A program made the translations under genes and the position numbers. The notes under the pieces were generated by a model, which saw nothing but the letters and a program-made list of their open reading frames with translations, did no database searches and was not told the origin of the DNA. From JAGXQV01 sp964451375 (GTDB taxonomy: Bacteria > Pseudomonadota > Gammaproteobacteria > Burkholderiales > Sulfuricellaceae), in assembly GCA_964451375.1 (NCBI GenBank), contig CAYVIN010000002.1:52550-116549 (forward strand): a DNA stretch of 64,000 nt. The letters run 5' to 3'. Below, in pieces: positions 35,523-43,084 of this stretch (positions within the stretch are counted from its first letter, which is position 1; each line of letters opens with the position of its first letter).

Positions 35523-36281
35523 TCAGGACTTGGCCTTTTTCTTCTTGGATTTGGGTTTGCTTTCACTTTGATCGGCAGATTTAGCCTCTTCTTGAGGCGC
35601 GGCAGGCGTAGCGGCCTGTTCCGGGAATGAGGAATACCCGGTTCCGCGCTGTACCGGCGGGGTCATCAAACGTTTTTCAATCACCAGGATACTGTCGTAA
35701 AAATGTAAGCCAAACGCCGAGCGCGTGAACGGTGTGATCTGGAAACTTTCCGGATCACGGCTATGCCAGGCGTGAATTTCATCAATAAATCGCTTCGCAT
35801 ATTCGATGAATGTCCATGGCTGGCGATACCCGCCTCCCCAGCCATTCCAATAGGAAGTATGGAGGTCTTCACAGAGATAGAGGCCATCCCGCTTGACGTG
35901 GGGATAGAGTTCCTCGAACGAAATTATCTGCTGACTCATCGTGTGCCCGCCATCGTCGAGAACAATGTCGAAAGGGCCATGTTTGGCGGCCAATTCCTTC
36001 AGAAAGTTACGATCTTCCTGGCTGCCGATTTCAATGGTGATCTGGTCTTCTTCAAACGCCTTACACGCCGGGTTGATGTCTACACCAATAATCTTGGCTT
36101 TGGGGCCGAAATAGTTCTTCCACATCTGCATTGAGCCACCGTGGAACACCCCGATTTCGAGAAAAGTGATTTCCTGATCGCGAAAGGCAGCGAAATGCCG
36201 CTCATACACGTCGAAATAGTGGAACCATTTCAACATGTAACGCCCTGGGTTATTGGCAAAATAATCAAATAGGTCGCTCAT
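35523..36281 (-). CDS. CmcI-like class I SAM methyltransferase with lysine-rich tail
   Basis: Protein of 252 residues. HYFDVYERHFAAFRDQEITFLEIGVFHGGSMQMWKNYFGPKAKIIGVDI is motif I of the CmcI/Methyltransf_24-like families, and FDIVLDDGGHTMSQQIISFEELYPHV is the metal-binding-type motif. YLCEDLHTSYWNGWGGGYR follows. Such enzymes act on sugar hydroxyls in antibiotic and O-antigen pathways. The last 30 residues are low complexity and end in KPKSKKKKAKS, a feature shared with five other proteins of this cluster. It is the last gene of the operon that starts with the TPR gene at 39658. Confidence 0.8.
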   Translation of the reverse strand: MSDLFDYFANNPGRYMLKWFHYFDVYERHFAAFRDQEITFLEIGVFHGGSMQMWKNYFGPKAKIIGVDINPACKAFEEDQITIEIGSQEDRNFLKELAAKHGPFDIVLDDGGHTMSQQIISFEELYPHVKRDGLYLCEDLHTSYWNGWGGGYRQPWTFIEYAKRFIDEIHAWHSRDPESFQITPFTRSAFGLHFYDSILVIEKRLMTPPVQRGTGYSSFPEQAATPAAPQEEAKSADQSESKPKSKKKKAKS

Positions 36282-36297
36282 GGTTTTCCCTTAAATA

Positions 36298-38877
36298 TCA
36301 AGTACCGGTTGTAGGTGACTTCTTCTTGTTGCTTTTCCGCTTGGCCTTCTTTTCCTCTAGCAGAGCTTTCTCGCACCATTCCCCCCAAACCCGCCGCAAG
36401 GCGGTTTCGAGATCGTGCGTAACCAACTCCCCATCCATCAGCGGCGAAGTTTGCATGGTCGGACGTACTTTGCGGCGTATTTCAGCCAAACGCGGTATGT
36501 CGGCGGCAAAACGCTTGGCGATGGCGACATATTCATCAGTTGTTTGGGCGATGAATTCCGTCAACCCAACGCTGGTAAGCATGGATACCCCCATCCGATG
36601 AATCGGCTTGGGGCCGGCCAGCGACAATACCGGAACACCCATCCACAAAGCATGGGCAGTGACTGTTCCGCCGTTGTAGGGAAATGGATCGAGCACGATA
36701 TCCACTTCGGAGTGAAAGCGGAAATATTCTTCAAATGGTTTGCGCCCCATCAGGTGGAGGCGCTCCAACGGCACTCCGCAGGCCTTGCAATTACGCCGCA
36801 CGACCTCGTTCAATCCTTCGTCGTCGTCCTTACCGCCGGTCGCCACATACAATTCGGCTTCCGGCATTTCCTGCAGCATCCGCCCCCACAACTTGACTAC
36901 GCCGGGATTGATTTTGCCGAAGGCGTTCAGGGAGGCAAAAGTCAAATGTCCTTTTGTCAAAGCCGGCGTTTCGGCAACTTCAATCCCCTCCGCAGAGGTG
37001 GGCGGCTTATAACACCACCCCGAGGTCAAGCGAAGCAGCTTTTCCGAATGAAGATGTTCGGTCATGCCTTCCGGATCCATGCCTTCATCGGTAATCCGAT
37101 AATCAATAGCCGACAAACCGGTAGTAGTCGGCATACCCAACCAGGTCATCTGGATCGGCGCAGGCTTGCGGGCCAGGACGTAAAGGCGGTGACCCGCAGT
37201 ATGGTTGGAAAGGTCGATCAAAATATCGATTTCATCCATGCGGATCATTTCAATCAGCGCATCGTCCGACAAATCCACTACCCAGCGCCAATGATCCGGC
37301 ATTGCCATCATGCGCTGAGTAATGGCGTCGCCGCCACGCTGGTTGGCGTAGCAGAAAATATCGAAATGTTCGTGATCGTGGTGCGCCAGTATCTCCTCGG
37401 CAAAAAAAGCCACCGAATGCTGTCGGAAATCACCGGAAATATACGCAACCCGCAACTTGCGTTTGGGGTCAGGTTTGTTGGCAAAGCGGAAATCCGGCGC
37501 TGGAGCGCGCCATTTCGCAAAACGCTCGTCCCAGCGTTTGTAGGCGTCAGCAACTTGTTCCGGAGTCAATTCGGGATCGTAATTGCTACAAAACAGCAGC
37601 CCGGACATCGCATCGGGACTTTGCGGTTGGCCTTCCAGGATTTTGCGATATATCGCGTTGGCGCCAGGAATATCACCACGTTTGAGGTGCAGGTCGGCGC
37701 GCGCAAACAGTAGCCCCTCTTCCTTGTGGGCGACTCGCTCCGCTCGATCAAGCAGAACTTCCGCCTCTTCAAACTCATCCGTCTCCTTGAGAAACTGATA
37801 CAGATTGAGGTAGGGCTGTAACCACTTCGGATTTGCCTTGATCGCGTTGCGCAGCAATGTCTTGGCTTCCTCCATCTGGCCTTTTTCTTTCTTCAGGCCG
37901 GCCAGATGCGCCATCGCCTCTGCATGTTTGGGTGCGCAGTCCAGGCAGCGCTGGAAGCATTCTTCCGCCTTTTCCGGCAGACGCAGGCTGGCATAGGCAG
38001 CTCCCGAAAAAAACCAGGCTGTTTCACATTTTTTGTCAAGTTCAGTCGCACGGTTAAAATAGAACAGCGACTCACCCGGATTGCCAAACCCCTGCACCGT
38101 AATGCCCAGATTGACACAAGTCGTAATGTGATCGGGGAAAAGCGAATAACTCTGTTTGAAAAATTGCAGGGCAAGATGCGGCGACCCGCCTTCCTGAGCG
38201 CGTATCCCCAGGCGACAAAGCTGATCCGGGTCGTCCGGCAGAGATTCAATCAAGCTGTTGACGGTAGACAGCGCGCCCTGCCAATTCCCCAAATGGGCGC
38301 GACAGACTGAAAAATCGACTTGCAACGGCAAATTATCAGGATCGATCTCCAGCGCCTTCTGGAACCAACCCGCCGCCTCCTGCATACGCCCGGAATGGCG
38401 CAAAATTTCACCGCGAAGCTGGCTCGACTCAACGAGTTCGGGAGCCAACTCAAACAATCGCTCTGCAACGGGCAATGCGACTGCGTATTTCTTCAGGCGT
38501 ATCAGCGCCTGCACCTTATTGATTAGCCCCGCCTGATCTTCCGGAACACGCGACAAGGCCTGATTTACATAAATCAGCGCCTGCCTGGGCTTGTCAGCCG
38601 CCAGACAGGCGGCGGCACGCGCTACCAGAAAACGTGGTTCATCCGGACGCAAACGGGCGGCAGTTGCAAACGACTTTGCCGCCGCACCAAAATGCCGCGC
38701 CACCATCGAGCAGGCCCCCTGGTAAAAAAATGCATCCGCATCGTCCGCCGCAAGCGCCAGCCGGGCCTTTACGGCGGCGCGCGCAGCCGCCATATCGCGC
38801 ACATTGATCAGCGCTTCGATTTGCTCGTCATCTGCCGGCGTTAATGGTTCTGCCGACTTATCACCGTTTTCACTCAT
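36298..38877 (-). CDS. TPR-containing O-GlcNAc transferase-like protein (GT41)
   Basis: Cytoplasmic protein glycosyltransferase related to SPINDLY/OGT. It has about 859 residues from MSENGDKSAEPL. Roughly ten TPR repeats fill residues 20-420. The catalytic part begins near 475 (KLRVAYISGDFRQHSVAFF). ILIDLSNHTAGHRLYVLARKPAPIQMTWLG (about 545-575) includes the family histidine. DPFPYNGGTVTAHALWMGVPVLSL (about 725-750) is the nucleotide-sugar binding block. The C-terminus is a basic tail (EEKKAKRKSNKKKSP). An upstream ATG at 38892 is possible; both starts overlap the preceding TPR gene. Likely activity is transfer of a UDP-linked amino sugar to Ser/Thr of proteins; targets are unknown. Confidence 0.88.
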   Translation of the reverse strand: MSENGDKSAEPLTPADDEQIEALINVRDMAAARAAVKARLALAADDADAFFYQGACSMVARHFGAAAKSFATAARLRPDEPRFLVARAAACLAADKPRQALIYVNQALSRVPEDQAGLINKVQALIRLKKYAVALPVAERLFELAPELVESSQLRGEILRHSGRMQEAAGWFQKALEIDPDNLPLQVDFSVCRAHLGNWQGALSTVNSLIESLPDDPDQLCRLGIRAQEGGSPHLALQFFKQSYSLFPDHITTCVNLGITVQGFGNPGESLFYFNRATELDKKCETAWFFSGAAYASLRLPEKAEECFQRCLDCAPKHAEAMAHLAGLKKEKGQMEEAKTLLRNAIKANPKWLQPYLNLYQFLKETDEFEEAEVLLDRAERVAHKEEGLLFARADLHLKRGDIPGANAIYRKILEGQPQSPDAMSGLLFCSNYDPELTPEQVADAYKRWDERFAKWRAPAPDFRFANKPDPKRKLRVAYISGDFRQHSVAFFAEEILAHHDHEHFDIFCYANQRGGDAITQRMMAMPDHWRWVVDLSDDALIEMIRMDEIDILIDLSNHTAGHRLYVLARKPAPIQMTWLGMPTTTGLSAIDYRITDEGMDPEGMTEHLHSEKLLRLTSGWCYKPPTSAEGIEVAETPALTKGHLTFASLNAFGKINPGVVKLWGRMLQEMPEAELYVATGGKDDDEGLNEVVRRNCKACGVPLERLHLMGRKPFEEYFRFHSEVDIVLDPFPYNGGTVTAHALWMGVPVLSLAGPKPIHRMGVSMLTSVGLTEFIAQTTDEYVAIAKRFAADIPRLAEIRRKVRPTMQTSPLMDGELVTHDLETALRRVWGEWCEKALLEEKKAKRKSNKKKSPTTGT

Positions 38878-39658
38878 TTCCCGACAATACATCCTGAAGG
38901 CTGGGCTTAAGCTTCAATGCCTTGCTTAAACAAGCATCCGCCTTTTTTGACCCTTGGGCGCGCAACAGCAAACCCAAATTCGCCCACGCTTCGGCGTAAT
39001 CGTCCTTTAGCGCAACGGCCTTGCGGAACCAGGTTTCTGCAGCAGTCACATCCCCCATAGCCTGGTGGGTAAGCGCCAGATTGTTGGCAGCCTCCGGGGA
39101 CTTCGGCGAAAGCTGAAGGGTCGTCTGAAACGCCGTCAACGCTTGGGGATATTGCTCCGCATGTAAAGCCAGCACACCCAGTTCATAGTGCGCAGGCGCC
39201 AACTTTTCATCCAGAATTGAGGCCTGCCGAAAATAGCGCTGTGCATCTTTTAACGCGCCCTGCTGCAGGCTGGCAAGTCCCATAAAATAGTAATTTACCG
39301 CATCGTCAGGCTGATAAGTGATGGCTTCCTGAAGTTGCACCAGAGCTTCTTCAATTCGTCCCAGAGAAAGCAGCACACGCCCACGCCCCTGTGCCAGAGC
39401 CGGCAACAAATCGGGGGCGTTTTTCACCCATTCCCAATAAGACAGCGCCTGCTCTCCCCGCCCCTGAGCAGCGGCAATCAGGCCGCGCAAATAGGAGCTA
39501 TGCGCGTGTTGAGGAACCAGCGCAACCAATCGTTCGCACAACTCCTCGGCCTCGTCAAAACGATCTTCGCCAAACGCCTGCCAAGCTTTTGCCGCCAACC
39601 GTTCGGGATTGGTCTCACGCAACGGGGTTTTATCCGATTTTGTTTTCGATTTTGCCAT
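38870..39658 (-). CDS. TPR repeat protein
   Basis: Protein of 262 residues with an N-terminal basic stretch (MAKSKTKSDKTPLRE) and about six TPR repeats through the rest, for example YYFMGLASLQQGALKDAQRYFRQA and AWANLGLLLRAQGSKKADACLSKAL. There is no signal peptide and no catalytic domain. The stop overlaps the start of the GT41 gene, so it is probably a partner or substrate adaptor of that enzyme. Confidence 0.85.
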   Translation of the reverse strand: MAKSKTKSDKTPLRETNPERLAAKAWQAFGEDRFDEAEELCERLVALVPQHAHSSYLRGLIAAAQGRGEQALSYWEWVKNAPDLLPALAQGRGRVLLSLGRIEEALVQLQEAITYQPDDAVNYYFMGLASLQQGALKDAQRYFRQASILDEKLAPAHYELGVLALHAEQYPQALTAFQTTLQLSPKSPEAANNLALTHQAMGDVTAAETWFRKAVALKDDYAEAWANLGLLLRAQGSKKADACLSKALKLKPSLQDVLSGNE

Positions 39659-39754
39659 TAAAGACGCTCTCCACCACCAAAGTTGTTTTGTGTACGGGCA
39701 AACCCGTTTTTATTCATCTACCCAGCCGATGCAGGTTAGCATGAACCGCCAAAA

Positions 39755-39778
39755 AAAAGCCACCGCGAGGTGGCTTTT
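39755..39778 (-). terminator. Strong intrinsic terminator of the exported-protein gene
   Basis: Perfect 10-bp stem AAAAGCCACC-(4 nt)-GGTGGCTTTT, followed in minus-strand RNA by a run of U residues (39751-39758). It lies 20 bases after the stop of the gene at 39798-40658 and isolates it from the TPR/GT41 operon. Confidence 0.9.
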
Positions 39779-39797
39779 AAAGGCAAAACGTGAATTA

Positions 39798-40658
39798 TTA
39801 CCACAAGCGCATCATGCCGCCCTTACCGCCAATGGTATTACCGGCGCTATTGGTCGCAGTACGTGCAACGGCTGGCGCATTACACTTGCTAAACGGCCCG
39901 GAAAGCGCAGAAACAGCCACTGTATTGGCGGCTGCCCCAACGATGGGAACCGTCCAGACCGTGAAGGTATAGAACGATGAAGTCGAAGCCGCATTGTATG
40001 CATTAAACGCTGCCGATCCGATGGATGCAGTATCGGACGCGGTTGTACCCGACTTGGTGCGATATGACACACTGTCGGTAGCCGCAGGCCAGCCACTGGG
40101 CGAAACAGTCACGTTGGTGAACTGCAAGTAATCGTCGGTATTGAGCGAAGCGTGGAAAGTCATATTACACGCTTGACTGGAAGCCGTAACCACTTCAGTA
40201 AACGACAATGACAAAGCACGCGTGTCACCACCGTAATAGGTGGAAACGGTCACGGTTCCCAAGACGCCTTGGGCGTCGAAGGAACTAAGTACGCCAGTAC
40301 CGCGCCAAACCTGGCCGCCGGCGGGGCCGGAAAAGCCGGTAATGTAACTGGTACTACCGGTGCTGGTGGAAACCGAACCAGTTTTGGTGGAATCGGCACC
40401 AGCATTGGCCAGCGCCAGCGCGCCACCAACGGCATAGTTCCACGTGCTGATGGTGCTCGACTGCAATACGTCCAGCATGATGACAGTATCCGTCGCCTGA
40501 TTACCCGAAGGCAGGAACGCAGCATAGTCTACCCGACTGCCGGTAACCTTGTAATAAATGGACTGTTTGCCGAAGGTATGCAAATCCGCACTCGCACCCA
40601 GCGACGCCGCCATCAAGCCCAAGCCAATGCCTGCCTTGATTGCCATATGTTTGATCAT
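39798..40658 (-). CDS. Exported Ser/Thr/Ala-rich protein of unknown function
   Basis: Protein of 286 residues with a signal peptide (MIKHMAIKAGIGLGLMAASLGASA, cleavage probably before DLHTF). The mature part is rich in Ser, Thr, Gly and Ala, with two cysteines about 100 residues apart (SQACNMTF and FSKCNAPA) that could form a disulfide. It ends with NTIGGKGGMMRLW, not a sorting signal I recognise. Translation signals are strong (AAAGGAG before the ATG) and the gene has its own terminator, so it is a single-gene unit. No family was recognised. Its composition makes it a possible acceptor for the GT41 enzymes on both sides (inference). Confidence 0.75.
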   Translation of the reverse strand: MIKHMAIKAGIGLGLMAASLGASADLHTFGKQSIYYKVTGSRVDYAAFLPSGNQATDTVIMLDVLQSSTISTWNYAVGGALALANAGADSTKTGSVSTSTGSTSYITGFSGPAGGQVWRGTGVLSSFDAQGVLGTVTVSTYYGGDTRALSLSFTEVVTASSQACNMTFHASLNTDDYLQFTNVTVSPSGWPAATDSVSYRTKSGTTASDTASIGSAAFNAYNAASTSSFYTFTVWTVPIVGAAANTVAVSALSGPFSKCNAPAVARTATNSAGNTIGGKGGMMRLW

Positions 40659-41159
40659 GATGATCTCCTTTGAAGTTTAAACATTACTAGAGAAATTAAA
40701 GCGTTAACTCTAGCCGACAGAAGCCCCCGCCCCCGGACACTCATCAATATATTCTCTGAAACGCTTTCGATATATTTGCGGAATGCCCTTGCAACACGTT
40801 ATCGACCTTCGAGCTTGGAACTTTAGCATAAAAACCAAAAACGTTCTTGCCCTTTATGCTCCCCGCATTAACCCGTCATTATCAATGAGGTGCCCGACGG
40901 GAACTGGTTTTTAGAATCCGCCAAAAAACCTTTTTCCAGATAATGCTGGCTAACCTTTATGCATGAAGCATACCAATGCTGCTTATCCAATTCGAGTCGT
41001 TATTTCTACACCGACGCCTGCGTGTTGGAATTTGGCTTTTGGCTCGGCCCGGCAAAAACTGCCGAAAGCGGCAACCCCTTTCCGGTCCCTCATTCCTCTT
41101 GACGCAACAGAGATTCTCCATAACCATGCGCCAAATCATCCATACCGAAAGGCAATATC
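40659..41159. other. 501-bp divergent intergenic region
   Basis: It separates the exported-protein gene (minus) from the methyltransferase pair (plus). It holds AT-rich stretches (TATATT and ATATAT near 40750-40780) that could serve the minus-strand promoter, a small TGCCG-AAAG-CGGCA hairpin at 41060-41073 and a TTGACG box at 41099-41104 that could be part of a plus-strand promoter. I see no convincing gene, RNA or repeat. Short frames on both strands (e.g. 40963-41229) lack coding character. Confidence 0.5.
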
Positions 41160-42077
41160 ATGGCAAGCGGCATCAAGAAACCCTCGAAGGGAAGACACTC
41201 TGTCACCGAGCGTTATCTGTCGTTGTTGAAAAAAAGCCTCCTGGATGAGTTGTATCTGGAAAACGAAGCCAGGATATTGTTTTTTGTCCAAAACATATTT
41301 TCTCCGCCGCCTGCGGGCCTTGAGGAAATAAGCCGCGACTTTTTGAACATCCGAAACAACCCCATGCTATTGAGCCTGAAAGCACTGCGCCAGAACGGGG
41401 GATGGGTGCGCTTCCATGAAGAGACGGCGGAAGGCGAAGCTATCGAAATAGATGTCTGCCGAAGTTTTTCGTTTACCGCCCACACCATGATAGGTCGAGC
41501 ACGCATGGACAACATCCATGACTGCCTCAACACCATCGTAAAGGACGATATACCAGGCGACTTGATCGAAACCGGCGTATGGAAAGGGGGGGCCACCATA
41601 TTCATGCGGGGCTTTTTAGCTGCGCACAAAATTAGGAATCGCAAAGTTTGGGTGGCAGACTCGTTTGAAGGTATGCCGGTTCCACGCCACGAAAAGGATC
41701 ACGGCTGCGACATGAGCAAGAATGTTCAGCCTTACTTGAACATCAGCCTTGAAGAAGTGCAGGAACTTTTTGAACGTTACGACCTGCTGGACGATCAGGT
41801 ACGCTTTTTGAAGGGTTGGTTCCGTGACACTCTGCCCACCGCGCCCATCAAGAAACTAGCCCTGCTAAGGCTCGACGGCGATCTCTACGAATCGACCATG
41901 GACGCGCTGGAAAATCTCTATGCCAAAGTCTCGCCGGGAGGATTCATCATTGTGGACGATTATTTTACCTTCCTGCAATGCCAGGAAGCGATTGATGAAT
42001 TTCGAGCCCGTCATAACATCCGCAAGAAACTCGTTCGCATTGACGACCAGTCCATGTTCTGGCGCAAAACCGAATAG
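41160..42077 (+). CDS. TylF/MycF-like O-methyltransferase (first of tandem pair)
   Basis: Protein of 305 residues. HTMIGRARMDNIHDCLNTIVKDDIPGDLIETGVWKGGATIFMRG is the TylF signature region with the SAM-binding ETGVWKGG, and VWVADSFEGMPVP, LDGDLYESTMDALENLY and GGFIIVDDY complete the fold. Family members methylate hydroxyls of sugars such as the 3-OH of a deoxysugar, using Mg2+ ligands in the last two blocks. It begins with a basic segment (MASGIKKPSKGRHSV). The ATG follows GAAAGG. The next gene encodes a close paralogue. Confidence 0.88.
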   Translation: MASGIKKPSKGRHSVTERYLSLLKKSLLDELYLENEARILFFVQNIFSPPPAGLEEISRDFLNIRNNPMLLSLKALRQNGGWVRFHEETAEGEAIEIDVCRSFSFTAHTMIGRARMDNIHDCLNTIVKDDIPGDLIETGVWKGGATIFMRGFLAAHKIRNRKVWVADSFEGMPVPRHEKDHGCDMSKNVQPYLNISLEEVQELFERYDLLDDQVRFLKGWFRDTLPTAPIKKLALLRLDGDLYESTMDALENLYAKVSPGGFIIVDDYFTFLQCQEAIDEFRARHNIRKKLVRIDDQSMFWRKTE

Positions 42078-42152
42078 TTGTTGTTTATTGAGTAACGCCT
42101 CTGACCTCGTTACAGAAGATGCCTACAATCTTTCCTGCCGAAGGACATCAAT

Positions 42153-43067
42153 ATGGCAAAAAAGCCCAAGAAACATCGCGACAGCTCCAATGCCAAAGCC
42201 GAGCGTTACCTGTCGCTATTGAAGAAAAGCCTGCTAAATGAGTTGTATCTGGAAAATGAGGCGCGAATTCTCTTTTTTGTACAAGACGTATTGACACCGC
42301 TAGGCCCCATCGACGAAATAAGTCGCTATTTTCTGAATATCCAGAACAGCCCGTATTACTCCGGCTTGAAGGAATTACGCAAAACAGGCGCCTGGATACG
42401 TTTTCAACATAAAGATACTCAAGGAGAAATTGTCGAGCCCGCCGGTTGTCGGGGTTTTTCTTTTACCGCACACACCATGATAGGGCGCGCACGAATCGAC
42501 AATATTCATAACTGTCTCAACACCATCGCGCAGGATGACGTACCCGGCGACATGATCGAAACCGGGGTTTGGAAAGGGGGGGCCACGATATTCATGCGGG
42601 GTTTTCTCGCCGCCCACAAAATAAGGAATCGCCAGGTATGGGTTGCAGACTCATTTGAAGGGCTACCGACACCTCGCCTTCAGGAAGACCATGGGTATGA
42701 TTTTAGCAAAAACGTTTACCCCTATTTGAGTGTCGGCCTGGAAGAAGTGCAGGAGCTTTTTGAGCGTTACGACCTGCTGGATGATCAAGTACGCTTCCTC
42801 AAAGGCTGGTTCTGTGACACGTTACCCTCGGCTCCGATAAAAAAACTTGCATTGATGCGATTGGACGGCGATCTTTATGAATCAACCAGGGATGCACTTG
42901 AAAACCTTTATCCCAGGCTTTCTCCAGGCGGGTTTGTAATAGTTGATGATTATTACGCATTTCCCCAATGCCGGAAGGCCGTTGACGAATACCGGGATCG
43001 GTACGGCATACACGAAACTCCCATCCAAATCGATCACGACTCCATGTTCTGGCGCAAGTCCCGTTGA
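42153..43067 (+). CDS. TylF/MycF-like O-methyltransferase (second of tandem pair)
   Basis: Protein of 304 residues that aligns end to end with the product of 41160-42077 (shared YLSLLKKSLL, ENEARILFFVQ, ETGVWKGGATIFMRG, EEVQELFERYDLLDDQVRFLKGWF), which shows a tandem duplication. The first 15 residues differ but are again basic (MAKKPKKHRDSSNAK). Conserved SAM and metal blocks are intact, so both copies are probably active, perhaps on different hydroxyls or sugars. Confidence 0.88.
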   Translation: MAKKPKKHRDSSNAKAERYLSLLKKSLLNELYLENEARILFFVQDVLTPLGPIDEISRYFLNIQNSPYYSGLKELRKTGAWIRFQHKDTQGEIVEPAGCRGFSFTAHTMIGRARIDNIHNCLNTIAQDDVPGDMIETGVWKGGATIFMRGFLAAHKIRNRQVWVADSFEGLPTPRLQEDHGYDFSKNVYPYLSVGLEEVQELFERYDLLDDQVRFLKGWFCDTLPSAPIKKLALMRLDGDLYESTRDALENLYPRLSPGGFVIVDDYYAFPQCRKAVDEYRDRYGIHETPIQIDHDSMFWRKSR

Positions 43068-43084
43068 CATCTTATTAAAGCGAC

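Noticed and set aside
36415..37713. Plus-strand frame of 432 codons
   Set aside because: Antisense to the GT41 catalytic domain, whose motifs are intact.
40963..41229. Possible small gene before the TylF pair
   Set aside because: Overlaps the start of the real gene by 70 bases, has no ribosome-binding site and no recognisable features.
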